Assembly: GCA_011523795.1 (NCBI GenBank) | Contig: WTFY01000010.1 | Coordinates: 283,792 to 347,791, forward strand | Reading direction: 5' to 3' | DNA length: 64,000 nt | From: Gammaproteobacteria bacterium | GTDB lineage: Bacteria; Pseudomonadota; Gammaproteobacteria; UBA4575 | Part shown: positions 45,394 to 54,723 of the stretch, one piece after another | How the letters are laid out: every line of letters begins with the position of its first letter | Position numbering within the stretch: the first letter of the stretch is position 1 | Notes under the pieces: model-generated | What the model was told of the DNA's origin: nothing | Database searches by the model: none | What the model saw: the letters and a program-made list of their open reading frames with translations, nothing else | Position numbers and translations under genes: made by a program

Positions 45394-46065
45394 TCAGGCG
45401 AGTGGCCCGCCGCCTTCGGAACTGCGTCCGTCCCGCAGGCGGACGATGCGTTTGCGCATCCTTGAAATCAGGCTCAGGTCATGGCTGGCGACCAGCACGG
45501 TTACACCTACCTGGTTGAATTCGGAGAAGAGATGCATGATTTCCGCCGAGAGCTGCGGATCAAGGTTGCCGGTCGGTTCGTCGGCCAGCAGGATGGCTGG
45601 CTTGTTGACCACGGCGCGCGCGATTCCAACACGCTGCTGTTCCCCTCCGGACAGGGTGATCGGCATGCTGTGTTCCTTGTTCAGCAGGGACACCTTGTCC
45701 AGCGCGGCGCGTACCCGGCGCCGGATGTCTGCCTGTGCGTAGCCGGCAATCTGCAAGGGCAGTGACACGTTCTCGAAGACATTGCGGTCGTAGAGCAGGT
45801 GGTGGTCCTGGAAAACGATTCCCATGTAGCGCCGCAAGTTGGGCACCTTGTGTTTCGGGATGTGCGTGATATTACGCTGGTTGATGAAAATCTGTCCGTG
45901 CGTGGGTCGTTCGATGGCGGCCACGAGTTTCAGCAGGGTGCTTTTCCCGGCACCGGACGGGCCGGTGAGGAACACCATCTCGCCGCGCTCCAGGGCGAGA
46001 TTCAGGCTGGACAGGGCTTCCTGGTTGCCCGGGTAACGCTTGGTGACATTCTGCAGTTCGATCAT
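45394..46065 (-). CDS. ftsE: Cell division ATP-binding protein FtsE
   Basis: A 223-residue ABC ATPase. Walker A is GPSGAGKSTLLKL, Q-loop IVFQDHHLLYDR, ABC signature LSGGEQQRVGIARA, Walker B ILLADEPTGNLD, and the switch His is in VLVASHDLSLI. It works with FtsX at the divisome. The start overlaps the ftsY stop by four bases, so it is coupled to ftsY. Confidence 0.97.
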   Translation of the reverse strand: MIELQNVTKRYPGNQEALSSLNLALERGEMVFLTGPSGAGKSTLLKLVAAIERPTHGQIFINQRNITHIPKHKVPNLRRYMGIVFQDHHLLYDRNVFENVSLPLQIAGYAQADIRRRVRAALDKVSLLNKEHSMPITLSGGEQQRVGIARAVVNKPAILLADEPTGNLDPQLSAEIMHLFSEFNQVGVTVLVASHDLSLISRMRKRIVRLRDGRSSEGGGPLA

Positions 46066-46979
46066 GTTCCTGGGCCGGGGCTGGCCGGGGCCTGCAGCAG
46101 CGCTTCTGCGTAATGGTAGGCATCGAACACCCGCAGGTCATCCACGCCTTCCCCGATTCCGATAAAGCGGATGGGAATCCCCAGCCTGTCAGCGATGGCG
46201 ATCACCGTGCCTCCCTTGGCCGTACCGTCGAGCTTGGTGATGCACAGGCCGGTTACTTCAAGCGCCTGGTGAAAGCCCATGGCCTGTTTCAGGGCATTCT
46301 GTCCGGTGCCGGCTTCCAGCACGAGCAGGATTTCATGCGGGGCACTGGACTCGATTTTCTGCATGGCCCGCTTGATCTTGAGCAGTTCATCCATCAGGTT
46401 CTGCTGGGTGTGCAGGCGGCCGGCCGTGTCGGCAATCAGCACGTCGATGTTGCGCGACATTGCGGACCGGTAGGCATCGAAGACGACGGCTGCGCTGTCC
46501 GCCCCGCTTCGCTGTGCCACGACCGGGGCACCGATTTTCTCCCCCCAGGACTGCAGCTGCTCGACCGCGGCGGCGCGGAAGGTATCCCCGGCAGCCAGCA
46601 TGACCGTGCGGTCTTCTGCAATCAGCCGGCGCGCGATTTTCCCGATGGTAGTGGTTTTGCCGGCGCCGTTGATGCCTACCACCAGGATGGCGAACGGCCG
46701 TGCGCCGTGCGTCAGCAGCGGCTTGTTGCAGGGAGCCATGATTTCCGCGATGCTCTCCTGCAGGGCTTCCTGCACGCTTCCCTGCCGGTGGCGCCGTGCA
46801 TGCAGCGCATCCATGATCCGGGTGGTGGTCTCAATGCCTACGTCGGCCAGCAACAGGCGGTCTTCCAGTTCCGCGAGCAACTCCGCCGTGCCGGCCTGCG
46901 TGGCCAGCCCTGCCGTCAGCACGTTCCGGGTCTTGAGCAGCCCCTGTCGAAGGCGTGAAAGAACTCCTGATTCAGGCAT
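46062..46979 (-). CDS. ftsY: Signal recognition particle receptor FtsY
   Basis: A 305-residue SRP GTPase that docks the SRP-ribosome complex at the membrane. The N domain (LSRLRQGLLKTRNVLTAGL) is followed by the G domain: G1 GINGAGKTTTIGKIA, DTFRAAAVEQLQSW, G3 DTAGRLHTQQNLMDEL, G4 TKLDGTAKGG, and GIGEGVDDLRVFD at the end. The long acidic N-terminal A domain of E. coli FtsY is missing, as in many other bacteria. First gene of ftsY-ftsE-ftsX; divergent from the M16 peptidase gene. Confidence 0.97.
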   Translation of the reverse strand: MPESGVLSRLRQGLLKTRNVLTAGLATQAGTAELLAELEDRLLLADVGIETTTRIMDALHARRHRQGSVQEALQESIAEIMAPCNKPLLTHGARPFAILVVGINGAGKTTTIGKIARRLIAEDRTVMLAAGDTFRAAAVEQLQSWGEKIGAPVVAQRSGADSAAVVFDAYRSAMSRNIDVLIADTAGRLHTQQNLMDELLKIKRAMQKIESSAPHEILLVLEAGTGQNALKQAMGFHQALEVTGLCITKLDGTAKGGTVIAIADRLGIPIRFIGIGEGVDDLRVFDAYHYAEALLQAPASPGPGT

Positions 46980-47073
46980 GGATTTTTGAATGGCGGTTGT
47001 TGTATGGTTCCGCGATCATACATTAAGCTGTCTATGCGATGCCCATTTCAATACACGAACACCGGCTCAGGTC

Positions 47074-48444
47074 ATGAGCGTTATCCGGCTGCTTCTGGGG
47101 CTGGCCTTCATCTGCAATGCCTACGCCGGCATGGACGGGACCCATGAGAAGACACTCGACAACGGCCTCAAGATCATCGTCAAGGAGGACCACCGGGCGC
47201 CCGTCGTGGTCTCGCAAGTCTGGTATCGGGTAGGTTCTGCCCAGGAGCACAACGGAATCACCGGTGTGTCCCACCTGCTTGAGCACATGATGTTCAAGGG
47301 TACGGAAAAATATCCTGCTGACCAGTTCACGTCTACTTTAGCAGAAATCGGGGCACGCGATAATGCATTCACGAGCCGCGATTACACGGCTTACTACCAG
47401 CTGATGGGAAGTCCGCACCTGGAAGTGAGTTTCAGGCTGGAATCGGACCGCATGGTGAACCTGGTCCTGACACAGGAAGATTTCATCAGTGAGCGCAACG
47501 TCGTGAAGGAGGAAAGGCGCTGGCGCACGGATGACAACCCGAATGCGCAGGTGTACGAGCAGTTGCACGCCACCGCGTTCGTCAGCAGCCCGTACCACCA
47601 TCCGGTCATAGGCTGGATGGATGACCTGGACCATCTTGAACTGGGGGACCTGGAGACCTGGTACAGGCGCTGGTATGCGCCCAACAACGCCACCCTGGTG
47701 GTAGTGGGAGATGTCGAACCGGATGCGGTCTTTGCACTGGCCGATGAGCACTTCGGTGCGCTGGCAAACCGGCCCGTACGGGAGAGCAAGCCGCGACTCG
47801 AGTTCCTGCAGACCGGCCCGCGCAGGGTTACGGTGAAGGCCGTGGCCAAGCTCCCGTACCTCATGCTGGGCTACAAGGTTCCTTCGCTCGCCAATGCCAG
47901 GCAGGACTGGGAGCCCTATGCGCTGTCCGTGCTGTCCGGGGTACTGGATGGAGGTCGCAGTGCACGGCTGAGCAAGCGCCTGGTGCGGGAGATGGAACTG
48001 GTCGCGAGTGCCGGTGCCGGCTACAACATGCTTGCACGCTATCCCACCCTGTTCCTGTTCGAGGCGACGCCGGCCGTGGATCACAGTGCGGAAGAAGTCG
48101 AACAGGCGCTGTACGCCCAGATCGGGGAACTGCAGGAAACCCTGGTCAGCGACCGGGAGCTGGCACGCGTCAAGGCGCAGGTAATCGCGGGCGAAGTGTA
48201 CCAGCAGGACCAGATCCGGGGGCAGGCCGGCTTGATCGGCAGGCTTGAGGCAGCAGGGCTGGGCTGGCGGCTGATGCATGAGTACCGTGAAAGGATCGAC
48301 GCTGTCACGGCCGAACAGGTGCAGGAAGTGGCCCGGGTCTACCTGGTGGAAGAAGGCCTGACGGTAGGCATACTCGAACCGCAAAGCGAACCGGTGCGGG
48401 CGGGCGAGGCAGCGCCGTCCGCGGGCCCGCAAACCCTGTACTAG
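47074..48444 (+). CDS. M16 family zinc peptidase, catalytic partner
   Basis: A 456-residue exported protein. A signal peptide (SVIRLLLGLAFICNAYAG) is followed by an M16 domain with the inverted zinc motif HLLEH in GVSHLLEHMMFKG and the downstream zinc-ligand Glu in ERNVVKEERRWR. I prefer the ATG at 47074 because it starts the signal peptide; an in-frame start at 46990 would add 28 hydrophilic residues. The neighbour 6 bases downstream encodes the non-catalytic half, so the two should form a periplasmic heterodimer like other proteobacterial M16A/M16B pairs. The substrate is unknown. Confidence 0.9.
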   Translation: MSVIRLLLGLAFICNAYAGMDGTHEKTLDNGLKIIVKEDHRAPVVVSQVWYRVGSAQEHNGITGVSHLLEHMMFKGTEKYPADQFTSTLAEIGARDNAFTSRDYTAYYQLMGSPHLEVSFRLESDRMVNLVLTQEDFISERNVVKEERRWRTDDNPNAQVYEQLHATAFVSSPYHHPVIGWMDDLDHLELGDLETWYRRWYAPNNATLVVVGDVEPDAVFALADEHFGALANRPVRESKPRLEFLQTGPRRVTVKAVAKLPYLMLGYKVPSLANARQDWEPYALSVLSGVLDGGRSARLSKRLVREMELVASAGAGYNMLARYPTLFLFEATPAVDHSAEEVEQALYAQIGELQETLVSDRELARVKAQVIAGEVYQQDQIRGQAGLIGRLEAAGLGWRLMHEYRERIDAVTAEQVQEVARVYLVEEGLTVGILEPQSEPVRAGEAAPSAGPQTLY

Positions 48445-48450
48445 CCCGGC

Positions 48451-49758
48451 ATGCGATTCGCAGCTTGTCTTCTGGGGTTGTGCGTGGTCCTGCAGGGCAG
48501 TGTCTCGGCGGCCCCCCGGATCGAGCAATGGCATACTGAAAATTCCGTCAGGACCCTCTTTGTCGCAGCACCGGAACTTCCCATGCTGGATATCGGGGTG
48601 ACATTCGATGCCGGGAGCGGGCGTGATGCGCACCTTCCGGGCCTCTCGTTACTGACACACAGCCTGCTCAACACGGGCACCCGGGAACTGGACGCGGATG
48701 CCATCGCCGAGAAGTTCGAGGACGTGGGCGCGGAGTTTGGCACCGGCGTGAAACTGGACCGGTCGAGCATCAGCCTGCGCAGCCTGACGGACGATGCCCT
48801 GCTCGAGCAGGCGCTTTCCACGTATATCGCGGTCATCACACAACCCGTTTTCCCTGAAAAGGACTTCCAGCGGCTGAGAAACCAGGCACTGACCGCGATA
48901 AAGGATGAGCAGCAACGTCCCGGCAGCATTGCCAGCAAGGCATTTTACCGGGCCCTGTACGGAGACCATCCCTATGCGCAGCCCGTATCAGGAGATGAAA
49001 GCAGCATCCAGGCGCTGACACTGGAGGATGTCAGGGAATTCCACGGGCAGTACCTGGTGGCGGAAAACGCCGTCATTGCAATCGTCGGTGGGATCGATAC
49101 CGGGCGGGCCAGGCAGATTTCCGAGCGTATTGCATCAAGTCTGCCCCGGGGCATTCGGCCCGAACCCATTGCCCCTCCCGTCCCCCGGTTTCCTGCGCAG
49201 GACCTCTATATCCCGTATCCCTCCCGGCAGTCACATGTGTACATCGGGCAGCTGGGAGTCGCCCGCGGCGATCCGGACTATTTCACCCTGTATACGGGCA
49301 ACTACATCCTGGGCGGGGGCGGATTCAGTTCGCGCCTGATGAAAACGGTGCGCGTGGAGCTTGGCCTGTCCTACAGCGTGTACAGCTACTTCTTCCCCCT
49401 GAAATCAAGCGGTCCGTACATTCTGGGTTTGCAGACGCACGTCGACCAGGCGCAACAGGCTCTGGACGTTTCCCTGGAGACGGTCGAGGCATTCATTCGT
49501 GACGGGCCTGGCGAGGAGGAACTGGAGCTTGCGAAGAAAAGCATCATTGGCGGCTTTCCTTTACGCATCGACAGCAACCGGGATATTCTGGGCTACCTGT
49601 CGATGATTGCCTACTACGGATTGCCGCTGGACTACCTGGAAAGCTTTTCCGGCCGCATCGCCGCCGTCACCCTGGCAGACATTCGCGAGGCCTTCGGCAG
49701 GCGGCTGCACGGGAATCAGATGGTGAGGGTGGTCGTTGGCGGCCCGAACAAGGAATAG
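48451..49758 (+). CDS. M16 family peptidase-like protein, non-catalytic partner
   Basis: A 435-residue exported M16 homologue with a signal peptide (FAACLLGLCVVLQGSVSA). The zinc motif position reads LSLLTHSLLNTG, so the HxxEH ligands are lost. The C-terminal half has the substrate-closing region with GGGGFSSRLMKTVRVELGLSYSVYSYF typical of M16 partners that supply the conserved Arg/Tyr pair. It lies 6 bases after the catalytic partner and overlaps rsmD by 23 bases. Confidence 0.9.
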   Translation: MRFAACLLGLCVVLQGSVSAAPRIEQWHTENSVRTLFVAAPELPMLDIGVTFDAGSGRDAHLPGLSLLTHSLLNTGTRELDADAIAEKFEDVGAEFGTGVKLDRSSISLRSLTDDALLEQALSTYIAVITQPVFPEKDFQRLRNQALTAIKDEQQRPGSIASKAFYRALYGDHPYAQPVSGDESSIQALTLEDVREFHGQYLVAENAVIAIVGGIDTGRARQISERIASSLPRGIRPEPIAPPVPRFPAQDLYIPYPSRQSHVYIGQLGVARGDPDYFTLYTGNYILGGGGFSSRLMKTVRVELGLSYSVYSYFFPLKSSGPYILGLQTHVDQAQQALDVSLETVEAFIRDGPGEEELELAKKSIIGGFPLRIDSNRDILGYLSMIAYYGLPLDYLESFSGRIAAVTLADIREAFGRRLHGNQMVRVVVGGPNKE

Positions 49759-50299
49759 CCTGCGCATCGTAGGCGGGGCCTGGCGCAGTCGCCGCATCCG
49801 GTTTGCACAAGTCCCGCAGATCCGGCCTACTCCCGACCGGGTGCGGGAGACCCTGTTCAACTGGCTGTCGGACCGGATCACCGAAGCCTGTTGCCTGGAC
49901 CTGTTTGCCGGCAGCGGTGCCCTGGGCTTCGAGGCCGCTTCCCGGGGGGCGGGCCGGGTAGTGATGGTCGATCACGACGCGTCGGTCACGGCCGTACTCG
50001 CCGAACAGAAACACATGCTTGAAGCCGGGCAGGTCGAGATCGTGCAGGAAGATGCCATGCAGTACGTCGGGCATACGGAGCAGGCCTTTGATATCGTGTT
50101 TCTTGATCCACCTTTCGGGACCGGCCTGCTGCAGCAGGCGTTGCCGGTGCTTGTGGCGCGCAGGCTGGTCCGCACCACCGGCCTGGTGTACGTCGAATCC
50201 CCGGTGCAAGCCGCCTTGCCCTGTCCGGAATCCCTGTCCCGGGTACGCGGCAAAACCTCCGGGCAGGTACGCCATGAACTGTACTCGCTGGAACCCTGA
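49736..50299 (+). CDS. rsmD: 16S rRNA (guanine(966)-N(2))-methyltransferase RsmD
   Basis: A 187-residue SAM-dependent methyltransferase acting on the small ribosomal subunit. It has RIVGGAWRSRRIRF, the RPTPDRVRETLFNWL signature, SAM motif LDLFAGSGALGFEA and the amino-methylase motif FLDPPFGTG. The likely start is TTG at 49736, within the end of the preceding M16 gene; the first conserved residues follow soon after (NSLRIVGG). rsmD-coaD adjacency is common in bacteria. Confidence 0.95.
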   Translation: MAARTRNSLRIVGGAWRSRRIRFAQVPQIRPTPDRVRETLFNWLSDRITEACCLDLFAGSGALGFEAASRGAGRVVMVDHDASVTAVLAEQKHMLEAGQVEIVQEDAMQYVGHTEQAFDIVFLDPPFGTGLLQQALPVLVARRLVRTTGLVYVESPVQAALPCPESLSRVRGKTSGQVRHELYSLEP

Positions 50300-50351
50300 A
50301 CTTGAGTTGCGCCGGCAGGCGGTGCGTCCGTGCACAGGGGCTTCATGCTAG

Positions 50352-50852
<501 letters not shown>

Positions 50853-50862
50853 CCGGTCCCGG

Positions 50863-52563
50863 ATGCGGATCCTGGTTTTCGCGCTTTTCGCGCCCGCACT
50901 GGTCGCGTGCACGTTCCAGCATGCTCCCGGTTTCGCCTCGGGCCTTCCGGCCGGGCATGCCGTGGCCAGCGCACATCCGCTCGCCACCCGGGCAGGGATC
51001 GAGATTCTGGAGCAGGGAGGCAATGCCTTCGATGCGGCCGTCGCCGTGACCGCGGCCCTCGCCGTGGTGGAGCCCTATTCTTCCGGGCTGGGCGGAGGCG
51101 GGTTCTGGCTGCTGCACACGGCCTCGGATGACCGGGATGTCATGCTGGACGGCAGGGAAACGGCACCGCTTGCCGCAACCCGTGACATGTATCTGGACGG
51201 TACCGGGCAGCCCACCGGGCAGTCTGTCGCCGGTCCCCTGGCGGCCGGCATCCCGGGAGTGCCTGCCGCCATCGTGCACCTGTCTCGCAATTACGGAACA
51301 TTGCCGCTGGATGCGACGTTGCAGGAGGCTATCCGGCTGGCCCGGGACGGATTTCCGGTGGATACCCGTTACCGGAAGCTGGCGGCTTTCAGCATGGGCC
51401 GCCTGCGTGACTCGCCACGGGGTGGCGCCATCTTCCTGGATCACGGGGAAGTACCCGGGGAGGGATTCCTTTTGCGCCAGCCGCAGCTGGCCCGTGTCCT
51501 GGAACGCATACGCGACCAGGGTGCAGACGGGTTCTACGGCGGCGAGCTAGCCCGGCAACTGGTCGAGGGGGTCCGGCGAGCCGGCGGCATCTGGCAGTTG
51601 CAGGATCTGGCACGGTACCGGGTCAGGGAACGCCAGCCCGTGTCCGCCACCTACCGGAACATGAGCATTACCAGCGCGGCACTGCCCTCCTCCGGCGGCA
51701 TGGTTCTGGTACAGATGCTCAACATGCTGTCGTTGCAGGACCTCCCGCCGCCGGGAAGTGTTCAACGCACACATGCCATCGTCGAAGCGATGAGGCGAGC
51801 CTACCTCGACCGTGCCCGGCACCTGGGCGATCCGGATTTCGTGAAAGTCCCGGTGCGGGAGCTTTTGTCACGTCGCCATGCCAGCGACCTGTTTGCCGAT
51901 TTTGATCCCGGGATGGCCACTTCAAGCCGCCGGCTTCTGGATGAGTACGGGATGGGCGGTGCGCTTGATTCGGCTGCGGGTCGGGATACCACCCATTTTT
52001 CCATCATCGACCGCGAGGGCAACCGGGTTGCGGCCACGCTTTCCGTCAACTTCCCGTTCGGATCAGGGTTCGTGCCTCCCGGCACGGGGGTATTGCTGAA
52101 TAACGAGATGGATGATTTCGTGATCAAGCCGGGGTATCCGAACCTGTACGGACTGATCGGCGGTCAGGCCAATGCCATCGAGCCCGGAAAACGCATGTTG
52201 TCAAGCATGTCTCCCACGTTCCTTGACGACGGACGTCGGGTCGCAGTCCTGGGCACCCCCGGCGGAAGCCGGATCATCACCATGGTATTGCTGGCGGCAC
52301 TTGAATTTGCAGAAGGGGGCGGGGTACAGGCTATGGTCACGCGGCCGCGTTATCACCACCAGCTGGTCCCGGATCGCATCCAGTTCGAGAGCGGCGCCTT
52401 CGGCCCGCAACTGCAGGCGGAACTCACGGGCCTGGGGCATACCCTCGAGCGCCTGGGGCGCAGGTACGGGAACATGCAGGTCGTCATTTGGGAGCGCGAG
52501 ACCGGACGGGTCACTGCGGCAAGCGATCCACGCGGGATCGGCAGCATGGAAGTAGGGGAATAA
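50863..52563 (+). CDS. ggt: Gamma-glutamyltransferase, predicted lipoprotein
   Basis: A 566-residue precursor of an Ntn-hydrolase that cleaves gamma-glutamyl bonds, for example of glutathione. The N-terminus RILVFALFAPALVAC ends in a lipobox (LVAC), predicting lipid anchoring in the envelope rather than a soluble periplasmic enzyme. Self-cleavage would occur before the Thr in RDTTHFSIIDREGN. Substrate-binding parts are GGNAFDAAVAVTAALAVVEP, LDGRETAP and the C-terminal SMSPTFLDD and GTPGGSRIITMV. The ATG at 50863 starts the signal sequence, 10 bases after the coaD stop. Confidence 0.94.
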   Translation: MRILVFALFAPALVACTFQHAPGFASGLPAGHAVASAHPLATRAGIEILEQGGNAFDAAVAVTAALAVVEPYSSGLGGGGFWLLHTASDDRDVMLDGRETAPLAATRDMYLDGTGQPTGQSVAGPLAAGIPGVPAAIVHLSRNYGTLPLDATLQEAIRLARDGFPVDTRYRKLAAFSMGRLRDSPRGGAIFLDHGEVPGEGFLLRQPQLARVLERIRDQGADGFYGGELARQLVEGVRRAGGIWQLQDLARYRVRERQPVSATYRNMSITSAALPSSGGMVLVQMLNMLSLQDLPPPGSVQRTHAIVEAMRRAYLDRARHLGDPDFVKVPVRELLSRRHASDLFADFDPGMATSSRRLLDEYGMGGALDSAAGRDTTHFSIIDREGNRVAATLSVNFPFGSGFVPPGTGVLLNNEMDDFVIKPGYPNLYGLIGGQANAIEPGKRMLSSMSPTFLDDGRRVAVLGTPGGSRIITMVLLAALEFAEGGGVQAMVTRPRYHHQLVPDRIQFESGAFGPQLQAELTGLGHTLERLGRRYGNMQVVIWERETGRVTAASDPRGIGSMEVGE

Positions 52564-52638
52564 GTGGATGGGAACGGGATGCGCCCGGCAGGCATCCGCC
52601 CGCCCCGGTCCTGCGGGACCGGACCGCGTGCGGGCCTG

Positions 52639-53451
52639 TCAGTGCTGGCAGTGACTGCAGAAATAGCTGCTGCGCTGGCCCAGCACGCGAACCCGGATCG
52701 GCTGGCCGCACAGCCGGCACGCTTTTCCTGCACGGTCGTAGACGTTCAGTTCGAGGGCGAAGTAGCCCGGCCTGCCATCCTCGCGCAGGAAATCCCGCAA
52801 CGTGGTCCCCCCTGAATCGATGGCCTTTGCAAGCACTTTCTTGATGCTTTCGGCCAGTTTTTCATAGCGCTTCAGGGCGATGCGGTTTGCTGCCCGCTGG
52901 GGGTGGATGCCGCTCAGGAAAAGTGCCTCGCTGGCATAGATGTTGCCTACTCCTGCCACGATTTCACTGTTCATGATGAAGCCCTTGACGCTTCCCTTCC
53001 TGGATGCGGCACGGCCGTACAGGTAACGGCCGTTGAAAGCATCGCTGAGGGGCTCCGGGCCGAGCCTGTGAAGCAGCTTGTGCTGCAGGGGGTCCCGGCG
53101 GGTCCAGTGTATGCTCCCGAATCGCCGCGGGTCATGGAATCTCAGGATTTTCCCGCCCAGTACGAAGTCGACATGGTCGTGCTTCTGTGCGGGCGCATCG
53201 CTCCTGACGATTCTCAGGCTGCCGGACATGCCGAGGTGCACGATAAGGTGCCCGGCAGCGGTTTCGAACAGCAGGTACTTGGCGCGTCGTGATACGGAAC
53301 GTATCGACTGGTTTTTCAGCTTCCTTCCCAGCTGATGGGATACCGGCCAGCGCAGGTTGCGCTGGTAAATGACGAGGTCGGTGATGCGCTGGCCCGTGAC
53401 GTGCCGACTGATCCCCCTGCGGGTGGTTTCCACTTCAGGCAGTTCAGGCAT
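52639..53451 (-). CDS. mutM: Formamidopyrimidine-DNA glycosylase (Fpg/MutM)
   Basis: A 270-residue base-excision repair enzyme removing 8-oxoguanine and nicking abasic sites. The catalytic N-terminus PELPEVETTRRG is intact, followed by LGMSGSLRI and the H2TH region (EIVAGVGNIYASEALF). The C-terminal zinc finger has CRLCGQPI and FCSHC. The ATG at 53451 puts the catalytic Pro at position 2, which is required; the frame runs 22 codons further. Ten bases behind the chorismatase gene, convergent with ggt. Confidence 0.97.
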   Translation of the reverse strand: MPELPEVETTRRGISRHVTGQRITDLVIYQRNLRWPVSHQLGRKLKNQSIRSVSRRAKYLLFETAAGHLIVHLGMSGSLRIVRSDAPAQKHDHVDFVLGGKILRFHDPRRFGSIHWTRRDPLQHKLLHRLGPEPLSDAFNGRYLYGRAASRKGSVKGFIMNSEIVAGVGNIYASEALFLSGIHPQRAANRIALKRYEKLAESIKKVLAKAIDSGGTTLRDFLREDGRPGYFALELNVYDRAGKACRLCGQPIRVRVLGQRSSYFCSHCQH

Positions 53452-53461
53452 CCGGCAGGGT

Positions 53462-54505
53462 TCAGGCCTGGTAAAGGGCCTCGATTTCAACCAGCAGGTC
53501 ATCCCGGCACATGTCACCGCGGAGCAGGATCCTGGGCGTGGAACCGGGAAGCCTGGCAGCCAGGATAGGGTTGATCTGAGAGACGTCGTGCGGATGGCGC
53601 ACGTACACCTTCATATAGAGCAGGTCATCCTGCGCATTGAGCCGCGAGCCGTACCGGTCGTTGGCATGTACGACCAGCGTTTCCACGTTGTTCAGGGACT
53701 CGTTGAGCTGTGCCCCGACATTGTCGACGTGCCGGGTCTCATGCCCGACGATACTGGCGGTGCCGGAGACATAGAAATGCGTGTGCCGGCTCCAGGTCTT
53801 GAGTACGCCGCGTGAAAAAAGGGGCGGTGCGTGCGGGTCGACAACAGGGTAATCGTAGGCACTAGTCTGACGCGGATTTTCCACTGCGGTGCCGGGAGTG
53901 TCGCTGGCCAGGAAATACACCTGCAGGGTGTCGCGGCGGCTGCCGATCACGGTGGCAGCGGGGTAGACACTGTTCGTGATACCGCTCGCCTGCATGGCCT
54001 GCTTGCGCGCACTGCAGAACGCATCGTAACGGCTGGGGCGGCCCGCACACGGGAGCATGATACCCGGGAAGTAATTCCAGGTACGCAGCAGGTGCCTGCA
54101 GGCCGTATCCTGCAGGCAGCCATAGATTTCCAGGTAGGCTTGCCGCGCGACCTGGCTGAAGTCTGCTGATGGCGTACAGGGCAACTGTACATGACCGAAC
54201 AGCAGGTGCGGGCTGCACGAGTAGCATACGTGCCCGTACCGGCCCTGGACGGTTTCCGAGTGCGTGTGCCAGTACTGCATGAACGGGTTTGAGCCGGGGA
54301 GCATCTCCAGGCACGTCCGGATCGACAGCGAGCCCGGATGGGCCCGGGCGCCATTGCCGAAATGCAGGGATGCAAGCACCGGGTGGGATGTCGAGGGCGG
54401 TGCGGTGTGCTCCAGCACGGAAACGCCCAGTTCGGGCATTGTCCGGGAAGAGGAAGCCTTGGAACCGGGTGCTTCCACGGCAGCGGATTCGCCTTTGTCC
54501 GCCAT
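53462..54505 (-). CDS. Chorismatase family protein (FkbO/Hyg5/XanB2-like)
   Basis: A 347-residue protein of the chorismatase family, which turns chorismate into a hydroxybenzoate or dihydroxybenzoate derivative. Family landmarks are RTWNYFPGI, SRYDAFCSARKQAM, YPAATVIGS, VENPRQTSAYDYP, FSRGVLKTW, SGTASIVGHETRH and QLNESLNNVETL. A XanB2-type role (3- or 4-hydroxybenzoate for pigment or ubiquinone) is plausible because no ubiC is seen, but the subfamily cannot be set by eye. The start is uncertain: ATG 54505 gives the family length; the frame is open to 54667. Transcribed with mutM; divergent from the hydantoinase-type gene. Confidence 0.82.
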   Translation of the reverse strand: MADKGESAAVEAPGSKASSSRTMPELGVSVLEHTAPPSTSHPVLASLHFGNGARAHPGSLSIRTCLEMLPGSNPFMQYWHTHSETVQGRYGHVCYSCSPHLLFGHVQLPCTPSADFSQVARQAYLEIYGCLQDTACRHLLRTWNYFPGIMLPCAGRPSRYDAFCSARKQAMQASGITNSVYPAATVIGSRRDTLQVYFLASDTPGTAVENPRQTSAYDYPVVDPHAPPLFSRGVLKTWSRHTHFYVSGTASIVGHETRHVDNVGAQLNESLNNVETLVVHANDRYGSRLNAQDDLLYMKVYVRHPHDVSQINPILAARLPGSTPRILLRGDMCRDDLLVEIEALYQA

Positions 54506-54723
54506 GCTAGCTGTGGCGGCCGGGCATGGCTTTAAATTCCCGGTAAGGATGGTTAAAGTAGCGCCTTGCCGCCGCCATTCGGGCTGGGCCCTGCCATGGC
54601 ACTGCCGTGATGGATCCTGAACGCACACGGTGTTGCGTGGTGTGCGCAGTTGATCGCGGATTTCCACGAAGGCGGCCGGGCCGGTCCTGAACCCTTATCG
54701 GATCGGATTTATTCGGAAATATC

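Noticed and set aside
43366-45465. 699-codon plus-strand frame opposite the phosphoesterase and ftsX
   Set aside because: Antisense shadow of conserved genes; the product has repetitive Gln/His/Asp composition only.
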